Assembly (NCBI GenBank): GCA_033398695.1
Contig: CM065815.1
Span: 99,104,501-99,168,500, forward strand
Length of the DNA stretch: 64,000 nt
Source: Orobanche coerulescens
Taxonomy: Eukaryota > Streptophyta > Magnoliopsida > Lamiales > Orobanchaceae
Direction of reading: 5' to 3'
Positions 22,912 through 35,742 of this stretch are shown here, in pieces (positions within the stretch are counted from its first letter, which is position 1; every line of letters begins with the position of its first letter). A program made the translations under genes and the position numbers. The notes under the pieces were generated by a model. That model was given only the letters and a program-made list of their open reading frames with translations, did not search any database and had not been told where the DNA came from.

Positions 22912-25656
22912 TTCTACCCTCCTTAAAAGAAGTTTCGTCCCGAAACTTGAAACAAGTAGGGAGAAGTAATATCCTCGCCAGGAAAACTCAACGAGATACA
23001 CAAGAAACGCATAACTTACGCCCATCGGCGAAACGTTACAAGCAACGCAAAGGAATATACGGCGTGAAAACACGCTCCACGGCGACCACCACAACGTCGC
23101 CGTTAGGGGTATAATAAAACCAACAAATGACAAGCGTCATCAAACGGATAATATAGTCAAGTCAATTATCCGAGCAATCACAAAACACAACTAACGAAAA
23201 TCAATAAGATTGACCGACCCAACGGTACATCAATCAAAACGCAAGCCAATCGCTGAACAAATACGGAATTCCACCGCCCAAGGGTTGGAAGAACGAAAAC
23301 GAGACTAATTTCTCGAACTTAAGGGAATTACGAAGGAGCCTGAACGCTCAACAATCATGAAACGAGAACAAAAACCGAACAAACAAACGATCGAGACAAC
23401 AAAAATCGAACAATCATGTCCGAAACACGAAGGATAATAAAATTCAAACAACAATTCCCAGGATGATCTGGTAAGAACAACAAGACATGCATTCCCATAA
23501 GATCCACAGGAAAGGGAATAGCGATTGAAAAGTCACAACGACAAACGAGTTATTCCGAAACAATACCACCCTCGTTCGATCAACAAAATAAAGGGATAGG
23601 GAAAGTTCAGAAAATGTTAACGAGCATAAACGAGTCGACAGAGTCGAAAACACAGGAGTTCCAAATCCGATCCACTCCGAATGAAAGAACTAATAGAACC
23701 AAATGATGTCACTTTCGAACAAGGTTCACAAGAATCGAACCGAACTCGAAAAAGTCACAGCGATAACCAGATCAACCCACAACAAGATCACAGTTCGTTC
23801 GGACGATGAAACCGAAATACAGAACAAGTTCAGAAAGTATCAACGAACACGAGCGAGTCGATAGAATTGAGAAAGAGAAAATGCAGAAGCCAAAAATAAT
23901 ACGGGTATTATATTCGACCTCTTCTAAAAGAAGTGTCGTCCCCGAAACTCACAACAACAAAATCAAGGATACGACACAACAAGCAACCGACAGAAACATC
24001 CTTCGAAGGCCTCTCAAAGCTGATTCTGATAACTGTGCTGAAATGCGAACTCCAAAAGTCTTGGTAGTCAAATTGCAAAACTGAATTCGGTGTCCCTCGA
24101 GTACACACTTGAAATGTGTTACCGACGAGAAGGACAATTTAGACGTGCATGCCCCGGCACATCACGGTTGAAACGTCTCGGCCCGGCATATCGAAAATAC
24201 AAATGCTAGATACAATGGGGCATAACGTCGCAAAACAACATAGCGGAGATGCCAACTCAGCACAACAAAGAATCATAACCCATATCATATACAACGATTA
24301 CCATCGTAAAGTAATACACGCACAAACAATACAGCAACGACGGTATCGTTCGGCGACCTTAACGGCCCGAACAATAACCAACACATAATTACAAACATCA
24401 TGGAACAATCACACATGTACACAAACGTACAAACCCAAGCTTTAACAGCTCACACAGGTGCGATAACATGCAAGTCACCACGAAATGACAACATTAAAGA
24501 TCGTCATCACACCTCCCACCAAGGGGTAACAAAACATATGCGTGGCGAACGACTCAACGTTCACACCATCAATTCAATCACAAATCGGGGTTAACACCGT
24601 AACAAAAGTTCGAAAACCATACATGCATTTCCGGTCCGCAAGCAGGAATAATAGATTTTAAAACGAAACGACCTTTTGAAAACAGTTTGGAAACACCAGT
24701 TGATCTTGAGTATCATTTTTCAAAAAGTTGAACAAACATCATTTTCGAGACTTTGAAAATCATCTTGCGTTTAAATAAAAATGAGGACACTTTCTCTTAG
24801 TGAAAAACTTTCAGAATATTCGACCCTCGGGTCTAAGTAAAAGTGTTTATAAAACATTGAAAATATCTCAAAACATTTTGGGTCCTCGAGGTAGAAAAAT
24901 TTTGAAACATATTGTGGCACCTTGGACGTACCACGAGAAAATAATTCATTTTAAAAGTACGTCTCGAAATTTATTTTCTAAGATACTCAAGGTTTTCAAA
25001 GATAATTCAATGGGCTAGAATGCCCAAAAATTTCAGGTAATTACACAAAACATCATAGCGCCGTGGGTCCCGCGCCGGAACTCACCAGGCTAAAAACCAT
25101 TTACAAAGTCAAAAAGGTCGATGACGGTAATATTTCAAAAACTCACAAAATCCATTTACAAAATACTAAATACCGTCATAAGAATTTCGCCAAAGCGATC
25201 AAGGCTATAATGCCAAAACTCGGTTAAAGGAATCGGTTTTTGAAATAGAACTCAGTCGGTAAAATATCGAAAGCCATTACAAAAGAACTCACGCAGCGGA
25301 TAAAAGAAATAAAGTCAAACATGCACAATCCAGCAACACTACTCCTCATATGAATGAAATATGAGGGTCAAATAACCACATATCAAGAAATCAAAATCCA
25401 TAAGAGGATTCCGTCGTTTAACAAATAAATCATAAAAATAGCTCGTGTCACACGAGGCACAACACAAAGAAGGGAGACTTACATCCACAGGTCCCACGAA
25501 GATGATGATCGCCCCACGATACTAATCACGACCAACAAACTCAGACGACGCGTCGCGACACGACTCAGTCAGATAAAATCCGACGAAACAAGACTCAAAC
25601 AACACGACTTGACCCGACAGCCTAGGTTTCCACAACCTAAGCTCCGATACCATTTA
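22912..25656 (-). other. Internal domain 1 of the tandem LARD, apparently non-coding
   Basis: This is homologous to 5541-8309 and nearly identical to 28366-31106. There is a polypurine tract on its left and a PBS (minus-strand TGGTATCGGAGC, ending at 25653) on its right. No protein motifs are seen. It includes the internal LTR/PPT-like junction near 23904-23951. Confidence 0.88.
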
Positions 25657-28365
25657 TGTAACACCCCCAATCCGCCCAGGGATATTACAGGTCGTAGACC
25701 CTTTCCTCAAGGATCTACCAGGCTGGTAACAACATAGAACAACTCAACAATGCCTTTAAGGCTAAAATGATTCAGTAGACCGATTTGGTCTTTCAATAAT
25801 TACATACAACTCAATTACAATACATGCCCACGCAGGTCGAATACAACACGCTCCCATACAAGGGGAAAAGAATACTGCAGCGGAAATAAAATACAACTAA
25901 ACCGAAGACATCATACGGATCCTCGTGTGATTAGTATCGTTCATCTTTCATCATCCTTCGTGCTGACCCTGTGTTATGCTCCAAAACCTGAATGCAAAAA
26001 ATAGACATCCACCCCCCGAATACTCGGGGGTTAGCAAAACTCCACTGTTTTGCTAGTGCAAGTACAAGTGCAAATACGAGCCATACAATTCACATTCCAT
26101 GAATAACAATAACCAGGAAATCCTCAAAAATCCAAACGTGACGAAAAGTACTTCCCGGGGCAAGAGTTTGGTAAAACATTCTAAAACCGAAAGATCACAA
26201 TTCAAGGGAAACAATTTATAAAACAGTTTGAAATGCCATCGAGAGTTTTAATAGAAAACAATTTAGGATTATCAAATCCTTTTCTTTCAAAAATCAACAG
26301 GGTCACAACCCAAAGGTTTTGTTTTCGCAAATAAAACCAACCATAATACGCAAGGTTAAAAACCCACGTCATGCGTCCTCGACGGACATAAAATACACAC
26401 ACACCCGTGAAGTTTCACTCGTGAATCCAGGTCGAAGCCATTGGAATTCCCTCCGTGATCCCGTCGAACCCTCCCGAGGTGAGCAAACACATTCACAAAA
26501 CATACACATCAACCTGTGAAGTTTTTACTCGTGAACCCAGAGTGAAGTCATAGATTCCCCCGAGGCCCCGTCGGACCCTCCCGGAGTGAGTAAAATACAT
26601 TCACTAAACATGCACATCAACCTGTGAAGTTTTTACTCGTGAACACAGAGTGAAGTCATAGATTCCCCCGAGGACCCGTCGGACCCTCCCGGAGTGAGTA
26701 AAATACATTCACTAAACATACACATCAACCTGTGAAGTTTTTACTCGTGAACCCAGAGTGGAGTCATAGATTCCCCCAAGGCCCCGTCGGACCCTCCCGG
26801 AGTGAGTAAAATACATTCACCACTCGTGAATTCTGGACTCACCCATTGGAATTCCGGTCGTGGCCCCGTCGAACCAACCCACGGTGAGCGAAGTAATCAT
26901 GCACAAATAGCATATCACATCAAGGATATCCAAACAATTCACCCAGAAGCATCAAACACTTAGCAAAACACCACGTCAAACCACAATGCACCGAAATGAA
27001 ACAATATACGTCCGCACGCAAATACCAAGTGCATCATCAACACCAAACATATTCATAGGATTCACATAGTCACATACAACCCACGCAATTTACAAAACAC
27101 ACGCGTTTTGAAAGTGAGCCTTTAACGAGGCTAGCCGAAACTTTTGAAAACTCATTTCAACAAACAAACAAACATACCAAGACAATCACCAATCATCATA
27201 TCCACAAAACAAGAAATGTATGGACAAGGTACTTGCCTTGATATCACGAGCAATGGAAAAATGAACGGATACGGCCGGGTAGCCCTCAAATTCCCGAACA
27301 CTATCTAGAACGCGATAGCACCGAAATTACTACGGGAAAACACCACATGAATCATCAATCACCAATGGAATTCAACATCGGAATCATCGAGCACCTATAA
27401 TCCTCCGTAAGGAATAATAAAACATGATTACGACGAGAATCAAGGCCGGAAACAACGGAAATCCCAACAAACTATCAAAGGGAACTCATTCGAACATTTA
27501 ATCGAACATTAAATGTTCAAGACCCTTCAAGAACAAAGAAATCACCCCTCGGGTCGAACGAACCAAAGATACGAGTATCCAATCCGTAGAACAAGTTCAA
27601 AACAATATTTATACAACAATTAATTGATTAAAGACGGATTGGAATCGAAATCAAAAAGGAAAAATCCCCAAATCTACAAAAACAAGGGTTCAAGCCAAAA
27701 TACCTTGATTTGGATGAAAGATTCAAGTAGAGGTCGAAAATCTACAACAAGACTTGAGGTGGATGATCTCTACAAGTTTGGGAGCACACAAATCGCCCAA
27801 AATCGCCCTTAGAATCGCCTAGAATGGTAGGAGGAAGAAGAGAGGAGAAAATGAATGTTTCTCCTCGAAAATCTGCTAAAAAGTGCAGAAAAGCCTGTGC
27901 CGCGGCACAGACAAGTGTGCCGTGGCGGGGGCCAAAAACGCCCAGAAATCAGCTTAGTGCCGCGGCCCAGCCGAAGTGTGCCGCGGCACACGGTACAGTC
28001 CACTCCAACACCAAAAAGGCACATCGTGCAGTCTTAGCTATTTCGACCATAACTCCTTCGTCTGGACTCCGATTGACTCACCGTTTGAACCATTGGAAAG
28101 ATAACTTGATGCTTTATAATATTGCAAAGATTCAGAATTTCTGGAGTTTCCAAAAATTAATGGTGATTTTACAAAGTCGAACTCACACGTGAAAAAGTCG
28201 ATTAAGGACACAGAACTCAACAAAACGACACCGAAACGAACTCGAATGACAAAAAGTGTAGAATTAATCATTCTCGTATTGACGAAACGGTCATGAGAAA
28301 GTCGTCAAAACGGACTTCCGCCAAAAAAAAAGAAATTACCGGAAATCGAAATTACGGGTATTACA
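25657..28365 (-). repeat. LTR B (middle), chimeric
   Basis: This LTR is 2709 bp. From 25657 to about 27240 its diagnostic bases match LTR C (for example GCCCAGGGATATTACAGGTC at the start and CTTGCCTTGATATC at 27234). From about 27330 onward they match LTR A (for example CACCAATGG, AGATACGAGTATCC and GTGCCGTGGCGGGG). Confidence 0.92.
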
Positions 28366-31106
28366 TTCTACCCTCCTTAAAAGAAGTTTCGTCCCGAAAC
28401 TTGAAACAAGTAGGGAGAAGTAATATCCTCGCCAGGAAAACTCAACGAGATACACAAGAAACGCATAACTTACGCCCATCGGCGAAACGTTACAAGCAAC
28501 GCAAAGGAATATACGGCGTGAAAACACGCTCCACGGCGACCACCACAACGTCGCCGTTAGGGGTATAATAAAACCAACAAATGACAAGCGTCATCAAACG
28601 GATAATATAGTCAAGTCAATTATCCGAGCAATCACAAAACACAACTAACGAAAATCAATAAGATTGACCGACCCAACGGTACATCAATCAAAACGCAAGC
28701 GATCGGCCCGAACAAATACGAATTCCACCGCCCAAGGGTTGGAAGAACGAAAGCGAGACTAATTTCTCGAACTTAAGGGAATTACGAAGGAGCACAGGCG
28801 CTCAACAATCATGAAACGAGAACAAAAACCGAACAAACAAACGATCGAGACAACAAAAATCGAACAATCATGTCGAAACACGAAGGATAATAAAATTCAA
28901 ACAACAATTCCCAGGATGATCCGGTAAGAACAACAAGACATGCATTCCCATAAGATCCACAGGAAAGGGAATAGCGATTGAAAAGTCACAACGACAAACG
29001 AGTTATTAGAAACAATACCACCTCGTTCGATCAACAAAATAAAGGGATAGGAAAGTTCGAGAAAATGTTAACGAGCATAAACGAGTCGACAGTCGAAAAC
29101 ACAGAGTTCCAAATCCGATCCACTCCGAATGAAAGAACTAATAGAACCAAATGATGTCACTTTCGAACAAGGTTCACAAGAATCGAACCGAACTCGAAAA
29201 AGTCACAGCGATAACCAGATCAACCCACAACAAGATCACAGTTCGTTCGGACGATGAAACCGAAATACAGAACAAGTTCAGAAAGTATCAACGAACACGA
29301 GCGAGTCGATAGAATTGAGAAAGAGAAAATGCAGAAGCCAAAAATAATACGGGTATTATATTCGACCTCTTCTAAAAGAAGTGTCGTCCCCGAAACTCAC
29401 AACAACAAAATCAAGGATACGACACAACAAGCAACCGACAGAAACATCCTTCGAAGGCCTCTCAAAGCTGATTCTGATAACTGTGCTGAAATGCGAACTC
29501 CAAAAGTCTTGGTAGTCAAATTGCAAAACTGAATTCGGTGTCCCTCGAGTCCACACTTGAAATGTGTTACCGACGAGAAGGACAATTTAGACGTGCATGC
29601 CCCGGCACATCACGGTTGAAACGTCTCGGCCCGGCATATCGAAAATACAAATGCTAGATACAATGGGGCATAACGTCGCAAAACAACATAGCGGAGATGC
29701 CAACTCAGCACAACAAAGAATCATAACCCATATCATATACAACGATTACCATCGTAAAGTAATACACGCACAAACAATACAGCAACGACGGTATCGTTCG
29801 GCGACCTTAACGGCCCGAACAATAACCAACACATAATTACAAACATCATGGAACAATCACACATGTACACAAACGTACAAACCCAAGCTTTAACAGCTCA
29901 CACAGGTGCGATAACATGCAAGTCACCACGAAATGACAACATTAAAGATCGTCATCACACCTCCCACCAAGGGGTAACAAAACATATGCGTGGCGAACGA
30001 CTCAACGTTCACACCATCAATTCAATCACAAATCGGGGTTAACACCGTAACAAAAGTTCGAAAACCATACATGCATTTCCGGTCCGCAAACAGGAATAAT
30101 AGATTTTAAAAACGAAAACGACCTTTTGAAAACAGTTTGGAAACACCAGTTGATCTTGAGTATCATTTTTCAAAAAGTTGAACAAACATCATTTTCGAGA
30201 CTTTGAAAATCATCTTGCGTTTAAATAAAAATGAGGACACTTTCTCTTAGTGAAAAACTTTCAGAATATTCGACCCTCGGGTCTAAGTAAAAGTGTTTAT
30301 AAAACATTGAAAATATCTCAAAACATTTTGGGTCCTCGAGGTAGAAAAATTTTGAAACATATTGTGGCACCTTGGACGTACCACGAGAAAATAATTCATT
30401 TTAAAAGTACGTCTCGAAATTTATTTTCTAAGATACTCAAGGTTTTCAAAGATAATTCAATGGGCTAGAATGCCCAAAAATTTCAGGTAATTACACAAAA
30501 CATCATAGCGCCGTGGGTCCCGCGCCGGAACTCACCAGGCTAAAAACCATTTACAAAGTCAAAAAGGTCGATGACGGTAATATTTCAAAAACTCACAAAA
30601 TCCATTTACAAAATACTAAATACCGTCATAAGAATTTCGCCAAAGCGATCAAGGCTATAATGCCAAAACTCGGTTAAAGGAATCGGTTTTTGAAATAGAA
30701 CTCAGTCGGTAAAATATCGAAAGCCATTACAAAAGAACTCACGCAGCGGATAAAAGAAATAAAGTCAAACATGCACAATCCAGCAACACTACTCCTCATA
30801 TGAATGAAATATGAGGGTCAAATAACCACATATCAAGAAATCAAAATCCATAAGAGGATTCCGTTGTTTAACAAATAAATCATAAAAATAGCTCGTGTCA
30901 CACGAGGCACAACACAAAGAAGGGAGACTTACATCCACAGGTCCCACGAAGATGATGATCGCCCCACGATACTAATCACGACCAACAAACTCAGACGACG
31001 CGTCGCGACACGACTCAGTCAGATAAAATCCGACGAAACAAGACTCAAACAACACGACTTGACCCGACAGCCTAGGTTTCCACAACCTAAGCTCCGATAC
31101 CATTTA
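28366..31106 (-). other. Internal domain 2 of the tandem LARD, apparently non-coding
   Basis: This is a near-identical copy of 22912-25656, except for a cluster of small indels and substitutions at about 28690-29110. A PBS lies adjacent to LTR C. No coding capacity is recognised. Confidence 0.88.
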
Positions 31107-33823
31107 TGTAACACCCCCAATCCGCCCAGGGATATTACAGGTCGTAGACCCTTTCCTCAAGGATCTACCAGGCTGGTAACAACATAGAACAACTCAACAA
31201 TGCCTTTAAGGCTAAAATGATTCAGTAGACCGATTTGGTCTTTCAATAATTACATACAACTCAATTACAATACATGCCCACGCAGGGGTCGAATACAACA
31301 CGCTCCCATACAAGGGGAAAAGAATACTGCAGCGGAAATAAAATACAACTAAACCGAAGACATCATACGGATCCTCGTGTGATTAGTATCGTTCATCTTT
31401 CATCATCCTTCGTGCTGACCCTGTGTTATGCTCCAAAACCTGAATGCAAAAAATAGACATCCACCCCCCGAATACTCGGGGGTTAGCAAAACTCCACTGT
31501 TTTGCTAGTGCAAGTACAAGTGCAAATACGAGCCATACAATTCACATTCCATGAATAACAATAACCAGGAAATCCTCAAAAATCCAAACGTGACGAAAAG
31601 TACTTCCCGGGGCAAGAGTTTGGTAAAACATTCTAAAACCGAAAGATCACAATTCAAGGGAAACAATTTATAAAACAGTTTGAAATGCCATCGAGAGTTT
31701 TAATAGAAAACAATTTAGGATTATCAAATCCTTTTCTTTCAAAAATCAACAGGGTCACAGCCCAAAGGTTTTGTTTTCGCAAATAAAACCAACCATAATA
31801 CGCAAGGTTAAAAACCCACGTCATGCGTCCTCGACGGACATAAAATACACACACACCCGTGAAGTTTCACTCGTGAATCCAGGTCGAAGCCATTGGAATT
31901 CCCTCCGTGATCCCGTCGAACCCTCCCGAGGTGAGCAAACACATTCACAAAACATACACATCAACCTGTGAAGTTTTTACTCGTGAACCCAGAGTGAAGT
32001 CATAGATTCCCCCGAGGCCCCGTCGGACCCTCCCGGAGTGAGTAAAATACATTCACTAAACATGCACATCAACCTGTGAAGTTTTTACTCGTGAACACAG
32101 AGTGAAGTCATAGATTCCCCCGAGGACCCGTCGGACCCTCCCGGAGTGAGTAAAATACATTCACTAAACATACACATCAACCTGTGAAGTTTTTACTCGT
32201 GAACCCAGAGTGGAGTCATAGATTCCCCCAAGGCCCCGTCGGACCCTCCCGGAGTGAGTAAAATACATTCACCACTCGTGAATTCTGGACTCACCCATTG
32301 GAATTCCGGTCGTGGCCCCGTCGAACCAACCCACGGTGAGCGAAGTAATCATGCACAAATAGCATATCACATCAAGGATATCCAAACAATTCACCCAGAA
32401 GCATCAAACACTTAGCAAAACACCACGTCAAACCACAATGCACCGAAATGAAACAATATACGTCCGCACGCAAATACCAAGTGCATCATCAACACCAAAC
32501 ATATTCATAGGATTCACATAGTCACATACAACCCACACAATTTACAAAACACACGCGTTTTGAAAGTGAGCCTTTAACGAGGCTAGCCGAAACTTTTGAA
32601 AACTCATTTCAACAAACAAACAAACATACCAAGACAATCACCAATCATCATATCCACAAAACAAGAAATGTATGGACAAGGTACTTGCCTTGATATCACG
32701 AGCAATGGAAAAATGAACGGATACGGCCGGGTAGCCCTCAAATTCCCGAACACTATCTAGAACGCGATAGCACCGAAATTACTACGGCAAAACACCACAT
32801 GAATCATCAATCACCAACGGAATTCAACATCGGAATCATCGAGCTCCTATAATCCTCCGTAAGGAATAATAAAACATGATTACGATGAGAATCAAGGCTG
32901 GAAACAACGGAAATCCCAACAAACTATCAAAGGGAACTCATTCGAACATTTAATCGAACATTAAATGTTCAAGACCCTTCAAGAACAAAGAAATCACCCC
33001 TCAGGTCGAACGAACCAAAGATATGAGTATACAATCCATAGAACAAGTTCAAAACAACGTTTATACAACAATTAATTGATTAAAGACGGATTGGAATCGA
33101 AATCAAAAAGGAAAAATCCCCAAATCTACAAAAACAAGGGTTCAAGCCAAAATACCTTGATTTGGATGAAGGATTCAAGTAGAGGTTGAAAATCTACAAC
33201 AAGACTTGAGGTGGATGATTTCTACATGTTTGGGAGCACACAAATCGCCCAAAATCGCCCTTAGAATCGCCTAGAATGGTAGGAGGAAGAAGAGAGGAGA
33301 AAATGAATGTTTCGCCTCGAAAATCTGCTAAAAAGTGCAGAAAAAGCCCGTGTGCCGCGGCACAGGACAAGTGTGCCGCGGCCCAGAGCCAAAAAAACAC
33401 CCAGAAATCAGCTTAGTGCCGCGGCCCAGCCGAAGTGTGCCGCGGCACACGGTACAGTCCACTCCAACACCAAAAAGGCACATCGTGCAGTCTTAGCTAT
33501 TTCGACCATAACTCCTTCGTCTGGACTCCGATTGACTCACCGTTTGAATCATTGGAAATCTAACTTGATGCTTTATAATATTGCAATGATTCAGAATTTT
33601 TGGAGTTTCCAAAAATTAATGGTGATTTTACAAAGTCGAAGTCACACGTGAAAAAGTCGATTAAGGACACGGAACTCAACAAAACGACACCGAAACGAAC
33701 TCGGATGACAAAAAGTGTAGAATTAATCATTCTCGGATTGACGAAAAGGTCATGAGAAAGTCGTGAAAAATCACTTTCGCCGAAAAAAAGAAATTACCGG
33801 AAATCGAAATTACGGGTATTACA
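31107..33823 (-). repeat. LTR C of the tandem LARD (5' LTR)
   Basis: This 2717-bp LTR shares its left-part variants with LTR B. It has private variants on the right, including GTGCCGCGGCCCAGAGCC where A and B have GCCGTGGCGGGG. It ends GGGTATTACA and is followed by the right GTAGT duplication. Confidence 0.94.
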
Positions 33824-34344
33824 GTAGTTAAGGCGAAACTGCTCAAAGTTTCTTGGTAAGCTGCCCAAGATAATATCGACCTGCGTTACCGCATCGATAG
33901 TAGCCCCAGTATACTCAGTTCGTTCAAATGAGACATCATTTTCAGAACATGATCCCTTACTAGGGTCCCTTCGGACATTTGGATTGTCATCAACACCCTC
34001 ATTTCATTTTGTCTAGCTGCCCGATTCTGATGACCAAATATCTCGATGAGACTTTTCATCATTTCCATGGCTAAGTCCATCGTATGATGCTGATGCTGCA
34101 ATACATTTGTTAGTGAAGCCAAAATGTAACAGCGAGCCATCTCATCAGACTTCTTTCATTTTCGTAATTCATCCAACTCTCCAGGAGTGGCATCCGGTTC
34201 TGGATCCAGAGGGCTCTCCTCAGTTAAGACAAATTTATGCCCCTCAGCAGTCAGGACAATGTCAAGATTTCTTTTCCAATCGGCAAAGTTAGTGCCATCA
34301 AGTTTATTTTCTTTGAGAATAACGGCTAGTGGATTGAAAGACAT
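33824..34344 (-). pseudogene. Copia 1 gag N-terminal part
   Basis: This is a UBN2-type copia Gag. The ATG at 34342-34344 begins MSFNPLAVILKENKLDG, a start shared with copia 2 at 58084. The segment 34156-34344 gives the LDGTNFADWKRNLD motif. A stop precedes the next part (33886-34140), with LQHQHHT and MMKSLIEIFGHQ. The LARD insertion at 33823 cuts it before the ELLTELQ region, which resumes at 20200. Confidence 0.88.
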
Positions 34345-35725
34345 CTGAGATAAAAATTAAAAACATCCATCACATAATGCATAGCAAAATATATCGAAAA
34401 AACGCAAAACACAACATATATGCTAGCAACCAACACCTCGAAAAATCCGCATATGCAAGCCACGATCATGTGGACGTTTACACATACATTTTTCAAGTAG
34501 AGTTTTACGTTTTTAATTTTACTATCTAGTCAACTTACGTTATGACAAGTAAAATTAATAGTTGGTTCCTCTTGGCCATCTATTAATTAACATAGATTCC
34601 GATGGGGAGCTTATTAATTAATACACCTAAGTGAATATCATAATTTAACATCCTTAAAATATTATCTTTTAAATAATAGTCCTACAGATGGAGAGGTCCT
34701 ATCATAAAAAAATAATATTTACCTTATGTTATCATTTTGAAATTTAAAACTAGTGAACCTATAATTAGCACATCCGATATGGAGGAAGACCCTAATGTCA
34801 ACGCGCATGTTAATTACTTCACAATTTAAATTAATTATGGAGGCCAGTTTGATTTTATATAGAAAATAAATCAATTTAATCACTTAGTTCTTTTAGCCTT
34901 AAGGTTTTTAATTTTCTTGTCCTAACATGCAGAAAACATATCACGCATACATTCATACATGCCATACATCAAAACAATAAAAACGAAAAATAAAGCATGG
35001 ATAATTTATCCAATTATCATGGTCTTCTTCCTTGAGTTGAATCCGAGAAAATCTTCGACTCGATCTCTCCCACTGAATCAAGGATCTCGTCGCTCCTCCC
35101 CGGCCGGGCCGTGGATTTCCAAAATTAAAATTTCATTTTAATGCAAAATTAATTACATAAAAATTTTTTGATTTTAAATCCCGACTCTCCAGCGGACGCA
35201 AGGAACGGCGGCGAAACGGACCGGACTAAAAACTGGATGACCCGGCCCGAACCAGCGAACCGGCCCGGACTAGGCTGCCCACGGCTCCTGGAAGCTGCTC
35301 GGTGCTGCTCGCGGCGGCCGTGTCTTTCGACAGAGCGTGCTTCATTCTTGGCCGCGCCCAGCCATGATCCGATCGATTCCAGCTCTATTTCTCCGTGATC
35401 CCGTCTTTTCCGAATTCGATTACAATTTTATACAAAAAAAATACATCGATTACAACAAGATTACACGAAAAATAAAACACCTAGAACTACCATCGGATTT
35501 TCTCACGGGAAAAACCATTACATGCCTCAATATCGGGCCAAACCAACAATTGCATAAATAATAAAATTAAATAAATAAATAAACCATTCACATAACCATG
35601 ATAATTGGATCATATCACCTGCAATAACACATCTAGCAAAATATTCCAACATCAAATTATATGAATATTTAAATTGCTATCAATTAATCACCAAAATTAA
35701 TTAAAATAACAAAAAGCCTAAAAAT
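34345..35725 (-). other. Copia 1 5' leader
   Basis: This 1.4-kb untranslated leader lies between gag and PBS. It is mostly AT-rich, with a conspicuous GC-rich block at about 35165-35410. No ORF is recognised. The part next to gag (34345-34845) is conserved in copia 2 (57588-58083). Confidence 0.75.
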
Positions 35726-35740
35726 CCGGCTCCAATACCA
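35726..35740 (-). other. Copia 1 primer-binding site
   Basis: The minus strand reads TGGTATTGGAGCCGG, 2 bp inside the LTR. It is similar to the initiator-Met tRNA complement. Confidence 0.82.
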
Positions 35741-35742
35741 AT

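Larger units (their letters stand above)
20201..33823 (-). mobile_element. Tandem LARD: LTR-internal-LTR-internal-LTR
   Basis: This is a 13623-bp compound element inserted in copia 1 gag with a single GTAGT duplication. It has three LTRs (A 20201-22911, B 25657-28365, C 31107-33823) and two almost identical internal domains. The repeat unit is 5450 bp. LTR B matches C on its left part and A on its right part, so the compound arose by unequal crossover within one insertion. It is the same family as LARD 1 but carries a different U3 promoter module. No gag or pol is present. Confidence 0.93.
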
